Shown here: piece by piece, positions 25,553 through 34,731 of the stretch
How positions within the stretch are numbered: the first letter of the stretch is position 1
Layout of the letters: each line of letters begins with the position of its first letter
Assembly: GCA_013202495.1 (NCBI GenBank)
Contig: JABMQQ010000005.1
Location: 1-35,703 of the forward strand
Origin: Fidelibacterota bacterium
GTDB taxonomy: Bacteria; Fidelibacterota; UBA8477; JABMPR01
Direction of reading: 5' to 3'
DNA length: 35,703 nucleotides
Position numbers and translations under genes: made by a program
The notes under the pieces: generated by a model
What the model was told of the DNA's origin: nothing
What the model saw: only the letters and a program-made list of their open reading frames with translations
Databases searched by the model: none

Positions 25553-26644
25553 TTGGGCTTAATTACCCTCATAGATCGATATCTGATCCGAGCATTTTTT
25601 TCTACCATGTGGACCGTCCTTGTTGGTCTTGTGGGTATTTTCACCATTGCTGATTTTGTTGAAAAGATTGACAATTTTGTAGACGCTGGGGCTGGGGCTA
25701 ACCTCATGCTGGTATATTATGGCTACAGTCTGCCCTACTTTATTGATATGGCCCTGCCCATGAGTATGCTTCTGGCTACGGTTTTTTCACTGGGAACCCT
25801 CAACAAGAACTATGAAATTGCAGCCATGCGCGCTTCAGGGATCAGCATGCTCCGTATTGCGCGTCCCTTACTCCTCCTTGGTCTATTCTTCACCATGTTC
25901 CAGTTTATCTTTCAAAATCTGGTGGTCATGCCTTTCAATCATCAGCAGAAAGAGATTACTCGTAATATTTTAAAACCGAAGAAAAGTCCCAGGAAAATGA
26001 AGGAAGTCGTTCGCCAGGATGTTAATGGCAATATCATGGTCATCAAATCTTACGACGTCCCCAACAGTAAGTGTACGGATGTTTCTATCCTGGCATATCA
26101 GGACTCCGGGATTACGGAGCGATGGGATTATGCCAGGCTGGAGTGGGTTGATTCTCTGCAAACCTGGAATAAAACAGAAGGATTGAATCGCCGCTTTGAT
26201 GCTGCTGGAAAATTATTGTTTTCAGAGATGAACCTCAGCGATGAGCTACCTATCACCCTGACACCAGCTGATATTGTCAAGGAACAGATCAGACCCAATG
26301 AAATGAATGTTTTTCAACTTGTAGATTTTATTGAGAAGAAAAAACTTCTGGGGCTAAACCCTCACCGTTGGGTGGTGGATTTCCACTTTAAACTGGCATT
26401 CGTGATGACTGGTTTTATTGTGATTTTTCTGGGGATCAGTTTTGCCCTACAGGGGACAAGGGAGAATCTGGCTGTGGGTGTGGGCAAGAGTGTAATAGCA
26501 CTCTTTATATATTATATCCTGCTAATCGGTGGGCAGAAAATCGGCTACAATAGTTCGATGCATCCAGCTTTCGCGGTCTGGTTTGGAAATGTAGTTCTTT
26601 TTATTGCTGGGGGATGGCTGTTTTATCAGACAGCTAAAAAATAG
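25553..26644 (+). CDS. LptF/LptG family lipopolysaccharide export permease
   Basis: YjgP/YjgQ permease of 363 aa, the membrane part of the LptBFG complex that lifts LPS from the inner membrane. It shows DRYLIRAFFSTMWTVL at the N terminus, three membrane helices with ALPMSMLLATVFSLGTLNKNYEIAAMRASGIS (the coupling-helix region), a periplasmic beta-jellyroll at about 125-265, and three C-terminal helices with FVMTGFIVIFLGISFALQG. LptF and LptG cannot be told apart here, though this gene is a single copy; the partner is not in the window. The only plausible start is TTG at 25553, because an in-frame stop lies at 25541, and it lacks a well-spaced ribosome binding site. Confidence 0.92.
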   Translation: MGLITLIDRYLIRAFFSTMWTVLVGLVGIFTIADFVEKIDNFVDAGAGANLMLVYYGYSLPYFIDMALPMSMLLATVFSLGTLNKNYEIAAMRASGISMLRIARPLLLLGLFFTMFQFIFQNLVVMPFNHQQKEITRNILKPKKSPRKMKEVVRQDVNGNIMVIKSYDVPNSKCTDVSILAYQDSGITERWDYARLEWVDSLQTWNKTEGLNRRFDAAGKLLFSEMNLSDELPITLTPADIVKEQIRPNEMNVFQLVDFIEKKKLLGLNPHRWVVDFHFKLAFVMTGFIVIFLGISFALQGTRENLAVGVGKSVIALFIYYILLIGGQKIGYNSSMHPAFAVWFGNVVLFIAGGWLFYQTAKK

Positions 26645-26660
26645 ATTTTATTTTAAAATT

Positions 26661-26681
26661 TGCAGATACTCTCACTCTGCA
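26661..26681. terminator. Possible weak bidirectional terminator
   Basis: TGCAGA (26661-26666) pairs perfectly with TCTGCA (26676-26681) around a 9-base loop, in the 46-base gap between the convergent LptG-like and DUF5723-like genes. On the minus strand it is followed by AAATTTTAAAAT, a poor U-tract. On the plus strand no U-run follows. The position fits a terminator but the stem is short. Confidence 0.3.
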
Positions 26682-26690
26682 TCCAAAGGA

Positions 26691-28064
26691 TTACCTCTTA
26701 AATTGAAAACTGAGCCCAAATTCAATGCCCTCGGCATTAGCAAAAGACATCCCACCCAATAATTTTAGAGCAAGGTCTGCATCAAACCAGATGAGGTGAA
26801 CTCCTGCGCCGATTGATGCTTCGCTCCCATAGGGACCACCAAAGGCCATGCCTGATCTGATGGGAACCATGCCAAAGCGGATCCATTCTGCTGCAAGGGC
26901 TAATCTCCAGGATCGATCAGCGAAGTAATAGTCATCTAAGCCAGCAGAAAGATCAGCCATGATGATGAAGTCATTCTTGTATTGGTAACTGCCCCCGAGG
27001 CGAAACACGGCTGGATAGTTCATACGTATGCTATCTGGTCTGGGAACGTTTGCCTCATCAAATTTGAAGAGACTATCAGTATCAGCAAGGGCACCAGTCA
27101 CATTCACACCCTCTATTTCCATAGAGTATAAGGTGCTGGCTGAGAAGGTTGTACTATCGCTGGAAATCTGCAACAGGTCACGCACAGGAACGAGACCTTC
27201 TATAAGTCCAATATTCTTAGCTATGAAATTCTTATCATTACCCCAATTGATGAATCCAATCACATTATTGATGGCGAATCCAAACTGCCAATTGTTGATC
27301 TTGCGTGTGTTAAAACCAAGATCAACAGCCAGACCATTCCCACCAATTGCTCGGGTATATCGATAAAAACCATCAGACTCTAGCCCTGTGGGCCGAGTAC
27401 TGAAGGCACCACCAGAAGAATCCACACCGGCAAAGCCAATCCCGGCTAAATATTTAACGGTGGCCCCCACATTATATTTTTCAAAAGGGATGGCGAACGA
27501 AAAACCAAAGTTGGTCACCATAAGAATATCCTGGCGGAGAGATAAATCAAAAGATTTACCTATCTGATTACCTTCCATGACCATTTCAAACAAGCCATAG
27601 GGTAAGGAGTTCTGCATGTAATACTCAATACCAGATGTGAAGGCATAATTTCCAAGTGAAACGTTCAATACTGGAATGGGAACACTTACGCCAAGACCAA
27701 ATGCTAACCCATCTTCAGAGAGTTCAGATAGTAGAAATTCTTTATGGGTCTTCTCGCTCCCCAGCATCTTCTTTTCAAGATCAAAAGGATTGCCATCCTT
27801 ATCACCTGAGAAATATTGATTAAAAAGGGCGAGGGACATAAAATTGTTGAAAGCTGTAATTTTGAAATCCAGAAGATCCGCGCTAAAAGTTAGATCCTCT
27901 GTATATCCCAGGTTTGCAGGATTATATCCAATGGCAGAGATGCCCCTTGAGGATACTGTATATGCGTTGCAAAGCCCAAGTCCTCTAGCATCGATATGCG
28001 CCTGTCCATATCCAGAAGCGATCAGCACCAGGGTGCTAATGAGTATGGGGATTAACCTTCTCAT
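26691..28064 (-). CDS. DUF5723-like outer-membrane beta-barrel protein
   Basis: A 457 aa exported protein with a signal peptide (MRRLIPILISTLVLIASGYGQ). The mature N terminus HIDARGLGLCNAYTVSSRGISAIGYNPANLGY is characteristic of PorV/FadL-like barrels and DUF5723 proteins, where G-x-A-x-x-NPA-x-L recurs. Amphipathic strands follow throughout (for example FAFGLGVSVPIPVLN-like, VGATVKYLAGIGF and WQFGFAINNVIGFINWG), ending in FGLSFQFKR with a terminal aromatic-rich strand as in outer-membrane proteins. Ligand unknown. Its ATG overlaps the stop of the large lipoprotein gene (ATGA), so the two are translationally coupled and may act together at the outer membrane. Confidence 0.72.
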   Translation of the reverse strand: MRRLIPILISTLVLIASGYGQAHIDARGLGLCNAYTVSSRGISAIGYNPANLGYTEDLTFSADLLDFKITAFNNFMSLALFNQYFSGDKDGNPFDLEKKMLGSEKTHKEFLLSELSEDGLAFGLGVSVPIPVLNVSLGNYAFTSGIEYYMQNSLPYGLFEMVMEGNQIGKSFDLSLRQDILMVTNFGFSFAIPFEKYNVGATVKYLAGIGFAGVDSSGGAFSTRPTGLESDGFYRYTRAIGGNGLAVDLGFNTRKINNWQFGFAINNVIGFINWGNDKNFIAKNIGLIEGLVPVRDLLQISSDSTTFSASTLYSMEIEGVNVTGALADTDSLFKFDEANVPRPDSIRMNYPAVFRLGGSYQYKNDFIIMADLSAGLDDYYFADRSWRLALAAEWIRFGMVPIRSGMAFGGPYGSEASIGAGVHLIWFDADLALKLLGGMSFANAEGIEFGLSFQFKR

Positions 28065-30973
28065 TGAGTGGTGTCCTCCTCAGCGCTACTAAACATGGGG
28101 CCGGAATTCAAAATGAATTGCATAAATGCGGTAACATCAATTCCAGCAGAGAATGGTAGCAGGGCGGGATTGGGTGTCTCTTCCAGAATGAATTTTGTAG
28201 CGATATAATGATCCTTGGGCTCCACAAGCCAACCCAATTCACCATAAGATGTCACATCTTGAATAAGCCACAATTCAGTACCGCTACTATTCAAGGTCAA
28301 ATTATAGAGAGAATCAGGGACTGTAGGCGCATCCAACTCCACAAAAGCCAGCGCCGAAGCAACATCTGCAAATCCAGAATCAGATCTGGCCAGCATGAAA
28401 GTATCCAAGAAGGCATATTTTTTATGCTTCAGGGTGCCGTAGGTAGAATCACCTTCCATATCTGCCAAATTGAAATCTGCTGAATAACTAAATTGACCTG
28501 AACCTTCCATACCCGGAATCACCAGACCTGTATTTGGATCGGCGATACCTGCAGGAATTTCAAGCTGAAGTGTCTTCACTAGGGGATGCATAATGAGGGT
28601 GTCCAGGTTCAAATCAAGTGTATCTGCCGAGCCATCGTCATCCAGGTCAGCCGAAACCAGCACTCGGTTTTCCAATGAGCTATAGAATGGAAAGTATTGA
28701 ATATCGGAAACCAGAATTTCCAATCCGAAGCCAAGTCCAATATCACTAAAAATGATGGTGTTAATGGTGGAACTAAGCAGCATATCAGAATCATCTGGAA
28801 CACCATTGGCTCCTACTAATTGCTTGATAGTACTGGAATCCAAGGCAGCCATTTTTGAAAAGGTCGGAGGCATAAATTCAACTCCTCCTGAAGCAATGGT
28901 CAGATAAAATGGAATTTCAAAGCGCCAGGTTCCTGATATCTCGGCCCCGGCTGTAATCGATGTAAGCCCATCAGGTGAAATGCTGGCATCGCCGCCCACC
29001 GAAACAATATCAGGCATCATAGCCATTAAATTGACAATGTTGTTATCTGCGGCGAAGTGTTGGACAATAGTTGCATCATCAGCAACGGTTCGTCGGACAT
29101 ATTCACGACTTATGCGAATCTCTGTAGATACTGGTTCATCGGGAGACCCTGATTGGAAGGTTACCGAATCCGGATCAAGCGCCACAACAATACTGTCCCC
29201 ATCTCTGAAGCCCTTCACCTCTAAACCCAAGCCTGGCGAAACACCAAATTCGTTTTCCATAGTGATGGCGAGAATAGCCTCTCCGAATGTGATTCCACCA
29301 ACGAGTCCTGGTAAACTCAGAGGCTGCTCCTGATCGCTCAATCCAAAATTTATATCAAAGAGTCCAACCAGATCCTGTATTCTCAGTGATGTCATTAGCA
29401 CATTAACATCAATGGCCATTTCATCTGGTGGTGGATAAGGTATGGTGGTTGGACCTCCATCTGAGCTAAATTGTATTTCTGTCTCAATCAACAATGAATC
29501 TAGTGGAGTATCATCCCCTGTAAGATTACTTAGTAAATGACCATCCAAGACTACAACGGTATCTCTCGTTTCTCCATCAGGCAATGCGAAGGTTATTACT
29601 TCGTAACTTCCTGCATCCAAACTGTCTTGATGCTCATAAAAGTTCCTGAGTTTGATCCGCAAAATATCAATATCCAAACCCATTTGATTTTCCAACGAAA
29701 TGCTCAGACGATTGGTATCAGCATGATCCACATCGTCCTTAAAAGTCGCCTTAACGATCTGAATGCTGAAAGCCGCATCTGGTGAGGTAGTATTCATATC
29801 CTGGTATATGGACATGGTGGTATCACGCATATTTAGCTGGATACTTTCGAAGCCATCTATATCTAATGAAAAATTATAGTGAAAGAATGGATTCACATCT
29901 TCAGGAAAAAAGAGAGTATCTCCATTAGAAGCATTGATCGTTCCTCCAAATTCAAAAATGAGACTATCGTAAACTGCTACACCATCCAGCGATGACACCA
30001 GGGTGCTGTCCTCACCTTCGGTCATGTACTGGGATATGTCCTCAAAGAAGTGGTTATGAAGTGTGTCAATGGTCCCATCTGCTCGTTTTGTGTAGACAAC
30101 GAGACCCGTATTTGATGAGGTTAACGGCATTTGGCTGTTTATTGTGGAACTAATAGATCCCGTCGATATGGTAACTGACTCGAATCCTTCAATGGGTACA
30201 TCTGATGGCAGTGTAGATGGATCCGGTAATAGAGCAAAAGCCTGGCGAATACCAGGTAATTGTGCCTCATCTACTTCAATAGTGGCTGTCATTTCATAGG
30301 TGTAAGAGGAATCAACAATAAATGCAGGAGGTGGAGTCGGACATGCTTGAGGGTTATCTCCGCTACCATCAGAAGAAGGAATTCGAGCTACAATGGTTCG
30401 TGTATACCCCGGTATAGAAACATCTGCATCAGAGTTTATGTTTGAGTCTGCAGATCCAAACGTGAAAGATATGCTCTCAGAACGAGTGGCTAGTATGTCA
30501 TCACAGGCGGCATCTGGGATATTGCTGATAAATATATCCGGCATTTCAAACCCCATTGCTGCCATAGTGATTACTGTATCGATGGGTCCCATATGAATCC
30601 CTGTATCCAGAGCTGCAGGGAGCAGTGATCCGATATCTATGGGGCCAACACCCAAAGCCATGGGATCCTGGCGGGGAATGACAAACATATCCTCGGGAAG
30701 TGTTATAGGCGGCAAGTCATTTTCAAGGGTGATATACAGACCACCGGGATAATCAGCCAGGGTATCAGGTAGTAAAATATCCATGATCCCATCACCATCT
30801 GTATCTACGGAATCGCCATAAACCTTAATGGTTCCCGTCGTATCAGATGAGAGCAAACCATCAAATGGATAGTTTTCAGAAACTAAGGGAATGGTCAGCG
30901 TCATTTGCCAGGTTGGCAACACCACCTTGGTGGGAAGTCCAAAATCACATTGCAGTACAAGAATGCCCCACAC
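28061..30973 (-). CDS. Very large acidic lipoprotein of unknown function
   Basis: A protein of at least 970 aa that I cannot assign to a named family. It is rich in Asp, Ser and Thr and poor in Lys, with many predicted beta strands, and a Ca2+-binding TSP3-like DTDGDGIMD segment lies near residue 60. The best canonical start is GTG 30973, which gives MWGILVLQC, a truncated signal. In frame upstream, codons from 31024 encode a full lipoprotein signal (MKFHKFKGRSAGLVLATVWG then ILVLQC) if an ATC start is used, with AAAAGG 8 bases before it. No ATG, GTG or TTG occurs between the stop at 31061 and 30973. The gene follows ahcY by about 65 bases and is coupled to the DUF5723-like barrel. A surface or adhesion scaffold is inference. 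Confidence 0.75.
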   Translation of the reverse strand: MWGILVLQCDFGLPTKVVLPTWQMTLTIPLVSENYPFDGLLSSDTTGTIKVYGDSVDTDGDGIMDILLPDTLADYPGGLYITLENDLPPITLPEDMFVIPRQDPMALGVGPIDIGSLLPAALDTGIHMGPIDTVITMAAMGFEMPDIFISNIPDAACDDILATRSESISFTFGSADSNINSDADVSIPGYTRTIVARIPSSDGSGDNPQACPTPPPAFIVDSSYTYEMTATIEVDEAQLPGIRQAFALLPDPSTLPSDVPIEGFESVTISTGSISSTINSQMPLTSSNTGLVVYTKRADGTIDTLHNHFFEDISQYMTEGEDSTLVSSLDGVAVYDSLIFEFGGTINASNGDTLFFPEDVNPFFHYNFSLDIDGFESIQLNMRDTTMSIYQDMNTTSPDAAFSIQIVKATFKDDVDHADTNRLSISLENQMGLDIDILRIKLRNFYEHQDSLDAGSYEVITFALPDGETRDTVVVLDGHLLSNLTGDDTPLDSLLIETEIQFSSDGGPTTIPYPPPDEMAIDVNVLMTSLRIQDLVGLFDINFGLSDQEQPLSLPGLVGGITFGEAILAITMENEFGVSPGLGLEVKGFRDGDSIVVALDPDSVTFQSGSPDEPVSTEIRISREYVRRTVADDATIVQHFAADNNIVNLMAMMPDIVSVGGDASISPDGLTSITAGAEISGTWRFEIPFYLTIASGGVEFMPPTFSKMAALDSSTIKQLVGANGVPDDSDMLLSSTINTIIFSDIGLGFGLEILVSDIQYFPFYSSLENRVLVSADLDDDGSADTLDLNLDTLIMHPLVKTLQLEIPAGIADPNTGLVIPGMEGSGQFSYSADFNLADMEGDSTYGTLKHKKYAFLDTFMLARSDSGFADVASALAFVELDAPTVPDSLYNLTLNSSGTELWLIQDVTSYGELGWLVEPKDHYIATKFILEETPNPALLPFSAGIDVTAFMQFILNSGPMFSSAEEDTTQ

Positions 30974-31038
30974 TGTGGCCAGTACTAATCCTGCTGACCG
31001 TCCTTTAAATTTATGAAATTTGATTAGAATAACCTTTT

Positions 31039-32337
31039 CTAGTACCTGTAATGTTCCGGTTTAAAAGGACCTTCTTTTTTGATACCCAGATATTCTGCCT
31101 GATCTTCAGAAAGTGTGGTCAGCCTGGCATCAAGATGAGCGAGGTGCAGTCTGGCCACTTCCTCATCAAGCTCCTTGGAAAGTACTTGAACTCCATCAGC
31201 AACACTACCCTCATACAAGGCCATCTGAGCCAATACCTGATTGGTAAATGACGTAGACATCACAAAGGATGAGTGACCTGTGGCATTACCAAGATTTACC
31301 AGGCGTCCCCGGGAAAGCAGCACGATTGCTTTGCCATCAGGAAACTCAAATTTATCAACCTGAGGTTTGATATTGGTTTCAGTGATACCAGCGTGGTTCT
31401 CTAACCAGGCCACATCAATCTCATGATCAAAGTGACCAATGTTGGCCAGGATAGCATTATCCTTCATCTTTTCCATGTGTTCACCGCGGATCACATCTTT
31501 ACAACCAGTGGTGGTAACAAAGATATCACCGAACGCTGCAGCTTCTTCCATGGTAACCACAGACAAGCCTTCCATGGCGGCCTGCAGGGCACAGATGGGA
31601 TCGATTTCAGTTACGAATACTTGCGCACCATATCCAGCCATGGACTGGGCAGAGCCCTTACCTACATCACCATAACCAGCAACTACGATCTTTTTACCAG
31701 CCAGCATGATATCGGTACCACGTTTGATACCATCAGCCAGAGATTCACGACAGCCGTACTTATTATCAAATTTGGATTTGGTAACCGAGTCATTCACATT
31801 GATAGCAGGGAATGGTAAGCCACCCTCTTCCATCAACTGGTAAAGACGATGAACACCTGTAGTGGTCTCTTCAGAGACACCTCTAATTTCTGCATGCATC
31901 TCAGGATGTTGTTCCAGAATAACTTGAGTTAAGTCTCCCCCATCATCCAGCAGTATGTTGGGACCTTTTCCATCAAAGTATAGGGTCTGATCAATACACC
32001 ACCAGTATTCCGCCTCTGTCTCACCCTTCCAGGCGAAGACAGGAACTCCTGTAGCAGCAATAGCTGCGGCAGCATGATCCTGGGTTGAATAAATATTGCA
32101 GCTGGACCAGCGCACTTCAGCACCCAGTGCTGTGAGCGTCTCGATCAAGACAGCGGTCTGGATAGTCATATGGATACAACCTGCGATACGGGCACCTCCG
32201 AGTGGTTTTGAATCTCCATATCGTTTTCTGAGCTCCATGAGACCTGGCATCTCTTTTTCAGCCAGAATCATCTCATCACGGCCAAAGGTGGCCAGGTTAA
32301 TATCTGCTACCTTGTAATCTATCGTCTTTGTTTCCAT
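31039..32337 (-). CDS. ahcY: Adenosylhomocysteinase
   Basis: NAD-dependent hydrolysis of S-adenosylhomocysteine to adenosine and homocysteine, relieving methyltransferase inhibition. Seen: [18 protein letters not shown] at the N terminus, [20 protein letters not shown] (substrate lysine), the Rossmann motif [28 protein letters not shown] and the C-terminal KPEHYRY with the NAD-contacting Lys/Tyr tail. The 432 aa length is typical of the bacterial short form. I prefer ATG 32337 over 32352 because GGAAGAAAG precedes it and [13 protein letters not shown] matches the family start. The gene is downstream of metK but separated by an inverted-repeat element. Confidence 0.97.
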   Translation of the reverse strand: METKTIDYKVADINLATFGRDEMILAEKEMPGLMELRKRYGDSKPLGGARIAGCIHMTIQTAVLIETLTALGAEVRWSSCNIYSTQDHAAAAIAATGVPVFAWKGETEAEYWWCIDQTLYFDGKGPNILLDDGGDLTQVILEQHPEMHAEIRGVSEETTTGVHRLYQLMEEGGLPFPAINVNDSVTKSKFDNKYGCRESLADGIKRGTDIMLAGKKIVVAGYGDVGKGSAQSMAGYGAQVFVTEIDPICALQAAMEGLSVVTMEEAAAFGDIFVTTTGCKDVIRGEHMEKMKDNAILANIGHFDHEIDVAWLENHAGITETNIKPQVDKFEFPDGKAIVLLSRGRLVNLGNATGHSSFVMSTSFTNQVLAQMALYEGSVADGVQVLSKELDEEVARLHLAHLDARLTTLSEDQAEYLGIKKEGPFKPEHYRY

Positions 32338-32410
32338 AATTCTTTCTTCCATCTCGAATCTAGTTTGTTGATCCGTTTTCTATTTTGGATAATATCCTTA
32401 AAACTCTCTC

Positions 32411-32512
32411 GCAGAGGCCGCAGAGACGCAGAGTGTTATCTTTTTATTGAAATAATTATCCTCATAATCTGTATAAATACTTTTCTTTGCGCTCTCTGCG
32501 TTCTTCGCGGTT
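32411..32512. repeat. Inverted-repeat element (GCAGAG/CTCTGC type) between metK and ahcY
   Basis: Two arms face each other. The left is gcagaggccgcagagacgca plus gag (32411-32433). The right (32485-32512) reads, on the minus strand, ccgcgaagaacgcagag and pairs with it apart from one base insertion and two swaps. An AT-rich 51-base loop lies between them. Similar GCAGAGACGCAGAG sequences recur in many bacterial genomes as dispersed repeats of unknown function. Here it fills the 197-base gap of the metK-ahcY pair and could be a transcribed hairpin attenuating ahcY. Confidence 0.55.
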
Positions 32513-32534
32513 AATACTTTTTAGTTTTAGCTAT

Positions 32535-33689
32535 TTATTTTAATGCTTTCGTGACTTCATCAGTCAGGTTGGTTTTTTCCCAGGGGAACTCATCTCTTCC
32601 GAAGTGGCCATAAGAGGCGGTTCTTTCATATATGGGACGTTTAAGCTTTAAATGACTGATAATGGCTGCTGGTTTGAGTGGGAATACTTCCCGTACCATG
32701 GCTTCAAGCTCACTATTGCTATGTTTGGATGTTCCATGTGAGTCAACCAGGATAGAGATAGGCTCAGCCACACCAATGGCATAAGCCAACTGCACAGTGC
32801 AGCGCTGAGCTACTTTGGCAGCTACAATGTTCTTAGCGATATATCTAGCCACATAAGCAGCCGATCTATCAACCTTGCTGGGATCTTTTCCAGAGAAGGC
32901 ACCACCACCATGGGGAGCATAGCCACCATAGGTGTCCACAATAATCTTACGACCTGTGAGGCCGGCATCTCCCTGGGGTCCACCCACTACAAAACGACCT
33001 GTGGGGTTTACAAAAGTTTTAAGTGTGTTATAGTCTACCAGACCTGCAGGCAGGACAGGCTTGATGACATGCTCTAAGACATCATCATACATCTCACCCT
33101 TAACATCTATCGCCTCTTCATGCTGATTAGAAATCACCACAGCAGTAATGGCTTCAGGTAAATGGGTCTCGGAGTTGTATTGGACAGTTACTTGAGATTT
33201 ACCATCAGGACGTAGATAAGGAAGCTTACCGTTCTTACGAACTTCAGCCAGTCTTTTGGTCAACTCATGGGCGATATAGATAGGCATGGGCATAAAGGCA
33301 TCCGTCTCATCAGTAGCGTAGCCAAACATCATACCCTGATCACCGGCACCCTGCTCGTGGTCCAGATCATCCACACCTTGAGAGATATCAGCTGATTGTT
33401 TGTCAATACTTACCAGAACTGCGCAGGTCTTGTAATCAAAGCCCATCATGGAGTCTGTATAACCGATACGTTTTATAGTTCTGCGGGCGATGCGCTGGAT
33501 ATCAACATAGGCTGAAGTAGTGATCTCACCACCCACCATGACAAGACCCGTGGTTACAAAGGTCTCACAAGCTACTCTACCTTGAGGGTCTTTCTCTAAT
33601 ATGGCATCAAGAATCGCATCCGAGATCTGGTCAGCAATCTTATCTGGATGACCTTCCGTTACTGATTCTGATGAAAACAAATATGACAT
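32535..33689 (-). CDS. metK: S-adenosylmethionine synthetase
   Basis: Makes S-adenosylmethionine from methionine and ATP. The three-repeat structure is intact. The N terminus is [20 protein letters not shown], with the metal/ATP residues. [15 protein letters not shown] is the flexible-loop region, and [19 protein letters not shown] is the phosphate-binding signature. The 384 aa length equals the E. coli enzyme's. A good ribosome binding site (GGAG, 8 bases before the ATG) supports the start. Upstream spacing to the nucleotidyltransferase is 61 bases. I looked for a SAM-type riboswitch in this gap and saw no room or structure for one. Confidence 0.98.
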   Translation of the reverse strand: MSYLFSSESVTEGHPDKIADQISDAILDAILEKDPQGRVACETFVTTGLVMVGGEITTSAYVDIQRIARRTIKRIGYTDSMMGFDYKTCAVLVSIDKQSADISQGVDDLDHEQGAGDQGMMFGYATDETDAFMPMPIYIAHELTKRLAEVRKNGKLPYLRPDGKSQVTVQYNSETHLPEAITAVVISNQHEEAIDVKGEMYDDVLEHVIKPVLPAGLVDYNTLKTFVNPTGRFVVGGPQGDAGLTGRKIIVDTYGGYAPHGGGAFSGKDPSKVDRSAAYVARYIAKNIVAAKVAQRCTVQLAYAIGVAEPISILVDSHGTSKHSNSELEAMVREVFPLKPAAIISHLKLKRPIYERTASYGHFGRDEFPWEKTNLTDEVTKALK

Positions 33690-33750
33690 TCCTAAACTCC
33701 AACTTTTCTATTTATCACAAACCCAACCCCGGACCTGGATGGTTAAATAA

Positions 33751-34728
33751 TTAATTCAATTTTAATTCTGAGTAGTCACCAACGTTGACCACCCTCTTCT
33801 GACCTTCAACCAGCGCATGATCTCCAATTAGGGAATTGTTCAGGATCATGTTGTTTATATGAGCACCTTTGCCAACAATAGTCTCAGACAAAATAGCACC
33901 ACTTACCGCAGCACCTTTATCAATGGTCACGTTTGGACCAATTACCGAATTACTCACCTTGGCTTCTTCATGAATAAATACGGGTGGATGAATAATGGAT
34001 CCCTTACTGTGCTCGGTCGATAAATGATGCTTGAGCAAAAAGCGGTGAGAATCTAGCAGAGATTCCTTGGTTCCGCAATCATACCAACCATTGATTTCAA
34101 CGGCCTCGATATGCTCCCCATTTTCAATCATCAGCTGCAAAGCATCTGTTAATTGATATTCTCCGCGAGTTTTCATATCATCAGCAATGAGTTTTTCTAT
34201 AGCAGCCTTTAAGACACGCTGATCTTGAATGTAGTACATACCTGCAAGCGCAAGATCAGATTTCGGATTTTCCGGTTTCTCAACCAATCTACTAATTCTG
34301 TGGTTTGCATTTATTTCAGCAACACCAAATCGGCGCGGATCATCTACTTTGGCGACTGCAATAGCATTATTTTTATTTGCAACGAATTCTTTAAAATCCA
34401 CATCAAAAACGGTGTCACCAAGTAATATCAGAACACCCTCATCCTTATCCTCAAGCCCTTCCAGCACTGCATGACCTAAACCTTTTCGCTCTGCTTGATA
34501 TGGAAAATCAAGGCGTAAATGTGAGTAAAATCTATTCACATACTCTTCGACCTGTTCACCTTTATATCCAACAACAATTGAAACTGAATCCACTCCAGCA
34601 GATTCAACAGCATCCAGAACATGGCCAATCAGACGTCGGCCGGCCAGGTTGATCATCACTTTGGGAACATTCAAAGTGTGTGGTCGAAGTCGTTTTCCTA
34701 TGCCCGCCGCGGGGATGACAGCTCTCAT
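33751..34728 (-). CDS. Sugar-1-phosphate nucleotidyltransferase with left-handed beta-helix tail
   Basis: A 325 aa NTP_transferase-type enzyme with GlmU/RmlA/GalU-like organisation. The N-terminal nucleotide site is IPAAGIGKRLRPHT-LNVPKVMI, in which the usual G-x-G-T-R motif is G-I-G-K-R. VILLGDTVFD carries the metal Asp. EKPENPKS and WYDCGTKESLLDSH are typical of dTDP-glucose or GDP-mannose type pyrophosphorylases. Residues 255-310 form hexapeptide repeats (VSNSVIGPNVTIDKGAAVS...), a left-handed beta helix that may oligomerise or acylate. The substrate cannot be decided. It begins 3 bases after the MlaD-like stop, so the two are coupled. Confidence 0.88.
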   Translation of the reverse strand: MRAVIPAAGIGKRLRPHTLNVPKVMINLAGRRLIGHVLDAVESAGVDSVSIVVGYKGEQVEEYVNRFYSHLRLDFPYQAERKGLGHAVLEGLEDKDEGVLILLGDTVFDVDFKEFVANKNNAIAVAKVDDPRRFGVAEINANHRISRLVEKPENPKSDLALAGMYYIQDQRVLKAAIEKLIADDMKTRGEYQLTDALQLMIENGEHIEAVEINGWYDCGTKESLLDSHRFLLKHHLSTEHSKGSIIHPPVFIHEEAKVSNSVIGPNVTIDKGAAVSGAILSETIVGKGAHINNMILNNSLIGDHALVEGQKRVVNVGDYSELKLN

Positions 34729-34731
34729 GAG

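Noticed and set aside
28980-29333. Plus-strand open frame of 117 codons inside the large lipoprotein gene
   Set aside because: The minus-strand gene is continuous, acidic and has a signal peptide; the plus-strand frame is a mirror of its Ser/Asp-rich codons with no initiation signals.
32338-32534. Possible SAM or SAH riboswitch in the metK-ahcY gap
   Set aside because: The region is a single imperfect inverted repeat with an AT-rich loop. I found none of the conserved core bases of SAM-I, SAM-II or SAH riboswitches; the 61-base gap before metK is too short.
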